64,000 bases of DNA, from NCBI RefSeq assembly GCF_004337985.1, contig NC_043740.1:5167233-5231232 (forward strand). Direction: 5' to 3'. The notes beneath the pieces were generated by a model. The model had not been told where the DNA came from. It searched no databases and saw only the letters and a program-made list of their open reading frames with translations. Position numbers and translations under genes: made by a program. The stretch comes from Pyricularia pennisetigena (lineage: Eukaryota > Ascomycota > Sordariomycetes > Magnaporthales > Pyriculariaceae). This document shows, piece by piece, positions 58,081 through 64,000 of the stretch (positions are counted from its first letter, which is position 1; each line of letters opens with the position of its first letter).

Positions 58081-59790
58081 TTGTCTTTATTTTCAAACCC
58101 AAAAAAAATACAGAAAAAACCCACTAAAAACGGTAAACCAAAAAATTACCAGCAAATTTTAAATAACCCTGAAAATGCTAAATGGTTAATTATTTTAACG
58201 TTTAAATTCGACCAGATCGTTACAGCAAAAGGTTTCCGTTTTATCCTTAAAATTAAAATACCTACAGGCCGTAAACTCGCTTTTACCCGGCCGGTATTCA
58301 CATTTAAAAAGGATGAAAATAATAAACCTATAAAATATAAAGCTAAGCTTATTATTAGGGGTTTTTTACAGGTCGAAAGCCTAAATTATATCGAAATTTT
58401 TGCTAGCATTAATATACCACCTACCTGGCGTATATTATTGATTATAGCTAACGCACAGAATTGGGAAATAAAACAAATCGATTTTATCGGTGCGTTTTCA
58501 AATAGTGACTTTACCGACGTAAATATATATTTGCAAATTCCAGACGGTTTTAACGAATGGGCCAAAATCTGTAACCCTACCACCGCTAAGATCTTAGTGG
58601 AAATGGGTTATAATCCGAAAAAATTGCAGGTTATACAATTGGAAAAAGCGTTATACGGTTTGCAACAAGGTTCAAAAAAATGGTAAAACAAATTTAAAAC
58701 CCTATTTTTTAAAAAAGGTTTTAAACCGTTAATTTCTAATCCCGCTATTTTTTATAACGTTAAATTCAAACATTTTATCGTTACTTTTGTAAACGATTAC
58801 CTGCTAATAGGTCCTAAATTGCAATATATTTAGGATTTAAAAACCCGTTTTAATAAGGTATACGCGTTGGAAAATAGGGGCCTTGCAACATATTTTTTCA
58901 GCGTTTGAATGATAAAGGAAAGGCCTAAACGCCTATTTTAGCTCCATTAAAATCAATTTATAAAAGACATATTGATAAGGTTCGGATTAATTAAGTGCAA
59001 ACCTATATTTGTTTCCTTTTAACCGGGTGTGCTAAAATATAGCGGGGGTAAACCCGTAAATGCGTTAAAAGTCAAATTATTACAGCGTATTATCGGTACC
59101 ATTATATATTTAATGCTATTAACGCGCCCGGATATCGGTTTTGGGGTTTAATGGCTTTCACGTTTTTCAACAAATACTATTATAATCCATTTAACGGCAG
59201 TTAAAAACCTATTACGTTATTTAGCGGGTATTAAATCCTTATTTATTTGTAACGGAAATAAAGTACTTAAAACCGGATTACCACCCAATTTATTATTAAG
59301 GGGTTTTAAAAACCTAAAATTACTGGGTTTTAATAATAGCGATTTTGCCGGGGCTAGGGAAGATTGAAAATCCATTTACGGAAATTTGTATACTTTATTT
59401 GGGGGCCCTATAACGTGGAAATGCAAACAAGGTAATATTATAGCTTTAAACATTCCAAAAACCGAAACCGATGTTTTAACGGAAGCCCTGCGTAAAGCAT
59501 AGTGGTTTAAAAACCTATTTCTAAAGGTTGGATTACCTATAAAAGGCCCTATTATAATATTTGGAGATACTACAGGCTTTATAGCTAACGCACATAACCT
59601 TACGCACTATTAACGTACTAAATATACGTTATTTAAATTTCACTACGTACGGGAATTAATTACAGAAGGATTATTAACCCCTCAAATACCTGGAATCTAA
59701 CCAAATACCCGCTGATAGCCTAATAAAGCCCCTGAAGCTTCCAATTCACAAGGTTTTTTTAAAATTTATAAAACTTAAACCCTTAAAACC
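58081..59790 (+). pseudogene. CopB-III reverse transcriptase and RNase H, decayed
   Basis: The first 201 codons are open: GRKLAFTRPVFTFKKDENNK, KLIIRGFLQVESLNYIEIFA, QIDFIGAFSNSDFTDVNIYL and QLEKALYGLQQGSKKW, the standard copia RT blocks. The first catalytic Asp context is QIDFIGAF and the second box at 58786-58800 reads FVNDY for FVDDY (GAC to AAC). RNase H includes LLGFNNSDFAGAREDQKSIY, GGPITWKCKQGNIIALNIPK and ALRKAQWFKNLFLKVGLPIK. Gln-type stops are common after 58686. Confidence 0.87.
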
Positions 59791-60059
59791 TTAGTTTTTA
59801 CTTACTAAATTTTAAGGTATTATTTAATTAATTCGTTAGCTAATTACCCATTATATTTCCTTTCTTTGTAAATATTGGATTTTTATCAACCTAATACCGG
59901 CCGTATTACCCGAATCTACCCTGCCCAGGTTAATTAAAAAGCAATTTATACCGAACTTATACCAAAAATTGAATTAAAATTGAAAAAACTCGTGTTTTGG
60001 GCGATTTACGCAATCGAAATACCCTATATAATATGCCTAATTTGGACTATTAGCATTGA

Positions 60060-60350
60060 ACAACCAAATTAATTACCTGGATTAATAATTAATTCCGTGG
60101 GTTAATATTATGCAAATCGGGGGTTCGAATCCGGGGGTTGTCACAATTTTGGGGGCTTTTTTTCCAATTCGGGGGTTCGTCCATTTCGGGGGTTATAGGT
60201 CGGTATAAAGGGCTTAATCATCCAGGGGGTCTATATCGGGAATTCGAGTCGGGTTAGGATATAAGGGGGATACTCATTTTGTTTTAGGTTTTATTTTTTC
60301 TATATACTTTTCTTTTCCGACTTTATATAAGTAGTAGCAAAAAAAAGGGG
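60060..60350 (+). other. CopB-III 3' untranslated region with tRNA-like B box
   Basis: GGTTCGAATCC at 60122-60132 within CGGGGGTTCGAATCCGGGGGTTGTCAC is a Pol III B box with flanking T-stem pairing. A weak A-box-like sequence is upstream (about 60097-60110). It looks like the 3' half of a tRNA or a SINE inside the element. Purine tract at 60340-60351. Confidence 0.55.
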
Positions 60351-60351
60351 G

Positions 60352-60903
60352 TGTTAATTATATGCGTTATTAAACATGTAATGGGTCCACTTTTATTTGT
60401 ATATAAGTTGCAATCAATAGTGCCGCAGTGGGGCTGTTGGGGTTATCGGATTTGCCGCTATATATGTTGCAGGAGTTGCGATTCAAAGTCAGCGAATGAG
60501 GTTTCACCCTGTACCGGGTTTAACACCCACTTTGCATTTACGAATCAACTACCCTATACCGGGCTAAAATTTTCACCAAATTAGCAAATCAGTGCGAACC
60601 CAGAAATGGTTTATATGGAAATAAGGGTGTTTTTTTGACAACGTATACAAAATAACTTTTCGGAAAATCGTGTGCGGTACCGGAACCTTTTGCTGGGTGC
60701 GGACCCCCATTTCGATATCGGAAAGTATATAGGGGAGATAAAGCAAAATCTCCCACACCAATGAATTAAATTTATTAATCCCAAATTAAGTGAATAAATT
60801 AGTGCATTTAAACCCTGTAATTACAGGCTTTTACAACGCAACTAGCACCACGCCGCACTTAGGCTAATGCCTAAACCCGTGTTAGCAACCTATATTGTGA
60901 ACA
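60352..60903 (+). repeat. CopB-III 3' LTR
   Basis: It begins TGTTAATTATATGCG after the polypurine tract and ends ACCTATATTGTGAACA. It differs from the 5' LTR by more than RIP transitions alone, so the copy is old or one LTR was converted. Confidence 0.9.
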
Positions 60904-61850
60904 CGTATTATTTGTTATAACGCATCATTACCCTAAAATCCCGTTTTACAAATCGTCATAACTTTGTTTTCGTTAAAATTTTGTCCTTCTGGGAATTTAG
61001 TCAAATTCTTAACTTTTCAATTCGCGGAGAAGGTAATTTCAATTTCCCCTTTTTTTATAAACCAGTTATTTTCCTCCTTCTGTTTTTTCTTGGAATTACC
61101 TTTTCCGTGTTTTCGGCTCTTAGCTCCGTCGTTTGAAGATTTTCACTATTACATAATGGAATTGTTCATATAAATATTTTGCAATATCCAATTCACCGTT
61201 TCGGTAAACCGTCAACCGTTTTTTTCCAATTCCTTTTCCTGATTAAATAATTTATAAAATTTGAAATATATTTTTAAAAATCTTTGGACTCAAGGATTGT
61301 AAATTATAACATGGTTTCCAGTCCATTTTTCGAAATTCTTTTGGTACGAAATTAGTAATATTTTTCTGCGCTCGTCTTCCCTAAACCGGTTAAATATTTT
61401 AGAAATCCACGTTTTTCGTCGAATTATTAATACTTTTTTCTTGTTTTCCGGAAATTCGTGGGAGGGTTCGTACAGGAATTCCGCGTCGATTCCTTCCTTT
61501 ATTAATGAAAGTAGTTGGAATTTTAACAATATATTGTCGAAAAGGGTTCGTACCCTATTATGGCGTTCGCCGTTAACCTGGGAACCGGTTATGCGTTTTT
61601 TTATCGTATTTTGTTTAACAATACACGCTTTGGTTACTATTTGTTAATTTATAAGGTCATTTGCCCAAGTAGCGAATTGTAAAAACTTCTAAACATTCGT
61701 AAAATAACGGTTATTATTTTTTCACGCAACGTTTTGTAAAGGCGTTGCCCGTTTAGTGTAAAAGTCCTAACTGGTTAGGATGGCCTTCTTTCATTAACCG
61801 TAGGATATCCTATTTGTCCTAAACATTTTTAAAATAACGGTATCAATGTT
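60904..61850 (-). pseudogene. Unit U copy 2, unrecognised gene (minus)
   Basis: On the minus strand the gene starts near 61838 (MFRTNRISYG) and reads LINQQIVTKACIVK, GSQVNGERHNRVRTLFDNIL, then the open stretch 61529-61290 (FLYEPSHEFPENKKKVLIIR, YQKNFEKWTGNHVIIYNPQS). A Lys-rich tail follows to about 60960. The uninterrupted ERHNRVRT shows the site where copy 1 received the solo LTR. The left side is cut by the CopB-III 3' LTR. The function is unknown. Confidence 0.5.
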
Positions 61851-61859
61851 TAATCCTAT

Positions 61860-64000
61860 TATTTTGTTTTTTTATATTATTTGAACAATACTAATTATTA
61901 TTAGTAGGACTTGCCTAGTATTAATTGATTAATAGAACGTTGTTATAAGAGTATAAGGATGTATATTGATTGTATGTTCTTTGAAATTGTCTAAAGGTGA
62001 GTTTTCATAGTCTCAGGGCTCATCCCTGAAACCCAAAGCTCCACAATTGATCCACTCCGTTCGCTTCGCTCCACTTCGTGGCTCAATTGCGGCTTTGCAA
62101 TGTACCTGTGGGTCCATCCAAAGAACGCTTTGGTTCAGGTCTGAGGACAATTTGTCGATTTTCGCCGTTTATGGCGGTATTTTTGGCCTTTTTTTAACCG
62201 AAACTCCTTTATTATTCCACAACCACGTATAATATTGAAAAAATAAAATATCGTTGAAAATAGCGTTTAATACCGCTATTAGCAGCGATTCGATTTATTT
62301 TTTTATTTATTATAATGGCCGAATTGGATACCACCTGCCCTTAATCCGTTCATGGCGGTACTGTTTTTTCAATTTCTTTTTCGATTTTCGATTTTTTTTA
62401 ATATTATTTTCAATTTTTGACCAAATTTTATACTTTTTGCACGTGGAGGGTCGTATATATTTATATATTATTATATTTAATTTTGGTGCATAAACCAGAT
62501 TATATAAGCAGTTAAATAGGCGGATAGGCAAAGTATATACTTTTTTATATATAATTTACAATCGAAACTCGTTTATATTTTTACCAATTTTAACGATAAC
62601 AAAACCAAACTTCAGAAATTCAATTACGTATATAAACAAACGTCCAATTCCAATGCTACCTATAATATCGGTTTTAAAAACTGTTTAATAAAAGAAAATG
62701 CTAAATGTGTATTTTATAAATCTTTTTGCTTTATTTAATTAATTTTATATTATTTTTGTTTTGCAGCCAAATTTTGAAGGTTTTGCACGTGGGGGGTGGC
62801 ATATATATATTCAATATAACATTACATTTTGGTACGTATATTTTATTATTTTAGCCGTTAAATATGCGTATAGGTAAAGTGTATCCAATTTTACATATAT
62901 TTTGCAATCGAAATGTTTTTATATTTTTACCAATTTTAACATTAGCAAAACCAAAATTTGTAAAGGTGGACTATGTATATAAATAAACGTCAACGTGAAA
63001 CCCGATCCACAGTACCGGCCCTTTTAATTTTTTTATAATAAAAAATGCCAAATTTGTGTTATTTTTATATTTTTTGCTTTATTTAATTGAATAAAATCTA
63101 TAAAAAAAAAACTTATTTAAAATCTATTAACAAACTTATAAAGGAATGTATGCATCAAAATTATTTCCATTCTACTAATATTTGCGTAAATTATTTAATT
63201 TTTTAACAAATTGTTAATTTATATAAAAATATTGATAAAACTTTCATTTTAATCGATAATTGCATGCACTTTGCAGTGTTAGATTCACTAAGTTTCAAAA
63301 ACTGTAATTTCAATTAAAATTACTATTATATACCAATATTTAAAATAAAAATTAAATATAATGAAAAATGACAAATTTTATTTAATATTTTAATATCTTT
63401 CCATATACAGTAGCTATTAAAACGCGGCCGGCATTCAAATGATTAACAAACCCCAATTAATTCAACGCAAATTACTATATATTTTTATAATTTCTATTTG
63501 TTTTTTTATTCAAATATTTAAATATATATTATAATTACACCATTTTCTTTTGCTATTATAATGCGAATATATTATATATACCCCTATAAACGGTAAAATA
63601 CTACAAATTATCCTTATATTAATAAAACAATTATCAGCGATATCGCAATATTAGGTATATTATTAATAATACCGTTATAAACGGCGAAATGCGACAAATT
63701 ATCGTTGGTGGTACCGCCATGAACGGCGAAATGCGACAAAATGTCCTCGGACTAGAACGAGCGCGATTTTTTCGGCTAATGTAATTGGTCGAAAAGCCAT
63801 GTGGCTAAAAGGTACATGGAGCGCTCGGTCCCCACTGCGGAGCAGGGGGGTCTAGTCTGAGCACTGAGACTAGAGTTTTCAAACGTCCTTCCGTCTTAAA
63901 CTTCGCAATTGGGCGGGTGAGTTACGTGCAATTGGCCTGTGCGGCATTGCCCGTGATTCATCGCTCTATTGTTAATTTGACCGCGATTACCTCTAGTCTA
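61860..64000 (-). promoter_or_regulatory. Unit U copy 2 promoter, split by MULE-N copy 3
   Basis: Minus-strand pieces 64000-63882 and 62007-61860 line up with 20200-20420 (GCGATGAATCACG, GGCCAATTGCACGT, ACTCACCCGCCCAA, then CTCACCTTTAGACAATTTC and CTTATACTCTTATAACAACG). MULE-N copy 3 separates them with a GAGTTTTCA duplication. The unit continues beyond the window. Confidence 0.6.
62008..63872 (+). mobile_element. MULE-N copy 3 (TIR element, 9-bp TSD)
   Basis: 1865 bp, starting TAGTCTCAGGGCTCATCCC and ending GTCTGAGCACTGAGACTA; perfect duplications GAGTTTTCA at 61999-62007 and 63873-63881. Left hairpin CAATTGATCCACT...CCACTTCGTGGCTCAATTG at 62045-62095. Two CGCCGTTTATGGCGG-type hairpins lie near each end in inverted order. 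The core duplication is at about 62410-63100. It is the best preserved copy and the longest. No transposase is encoded, so it depends on one made elsewhere. Confidence 0.92.

Larger units (their letters stand above)
53162..60903 (+). mobile_element. CopB (Ty1/copia) copy III, with both LTRs
   Basis: The copy is 7742 bp, with LTRs of 557 and 552 bp that begin TGTTAATT and end TAACA/GAACA. Gag, integrase, RT and RNase H follow in copia order on the plus strand. The polypurine tract AAAAAAAAGGGGG lies at 60340-60351, right before the 3' LTR. Flanking 5-mers (GAAAT, CGTAT) differ, so no target duplication is seen. It carries Gln-type stops throughout. Confidence 0.9.

Noticed and set aside
62254..62531. 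Open frames within MULE-N copy 3
   Set aside because: Not conserved in frame in copies 1 and 2 and composed of AT-rich low-complexity sequence.

Overview
The window reads as a gene-free, transposon-packed block from a filamentous ascomycete (Pezizomycotina-type) genome. It has no bacterial-style operon, no intact host gene, and several fungal transposon families. Across most of it TpA is very common and CpA/TpG are rare, and decayed reading frames are broken almost only by TAA/TAG where relatives keep CAA/CAG. This is the signature of repeat-induced point mutation (RIP, CpA to TpA). I named the families locally: CopA, CopB and CopC (Ty1/copia), GypA and GypB (Ty3/gypsy), a Tc1/mariner element, a non-autonomous TIR element with 9-bp target duplications (called MULE-N), and an unrecognised unit U.

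Layout. 1-5000: heavily mutated DNA with decayed frames of no recognised family, spacers carrying TAACAATTGTTA-type palindromes, and a three-copy 32-bp repeat. 5170-8313 (minus): decayed protein resembling fungal DUF6589 proteins. 8388-8749: fragments of MULE-N and of the CopC LTR. 8750-13656: CopB copy I, interrupted by MULE-N copy 1 (9058-10862) and a Tc1/mariner element (11274-12659). 13657-19566: GypA gag-pol. 20121-21620: unit U with a CopC solo LTR inside it. 21621-29279 (minus): GypB copy A. 29280-46717 (minus): CopB copy II, split by CopC (35300-45870), which is itself split by GypB copy B (37890-45669). 46718-52550: CopA, split by MULE-N copy 2 (48933-50677). 52551-52954: two MULE-N 5' fragments. 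53162-60903: CopB copy III with both LTRs. 60904-64000: second unit U (minus), split by MULE-N copy 3 (62008-63872).

The nesting can be dated by target-site duplications. GypB-B entered CopC (5-bp TSD AAAAG, integrase frame resumes exactly). CopC entered CopB-II (TSD CGATC/CGGTC). MULE-N copy 2 entered CopA (TSD GTAATACCA, frame resumes exactly). MULE-N copy 3 entered unit U (TSD GAGTTTTCA). The CopC solo LTR entered unit U (TSD ATAAC).

The points most worth following up are: a CopC copy whose right end is an inverted LTR fragment yet still has a TSD; a 352-codon plus-strand frame with a variable 120-bp tandem repeat in GypB, opposite to gag-pol; RIP that is heavy in GypB-B but almost absent in the older CopC around it; the MULE-N family with its duplicated core; and the unidentified palindrome-spaced element at 1-5000. 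All family names rest on motif recognition by eye; no database search was run.
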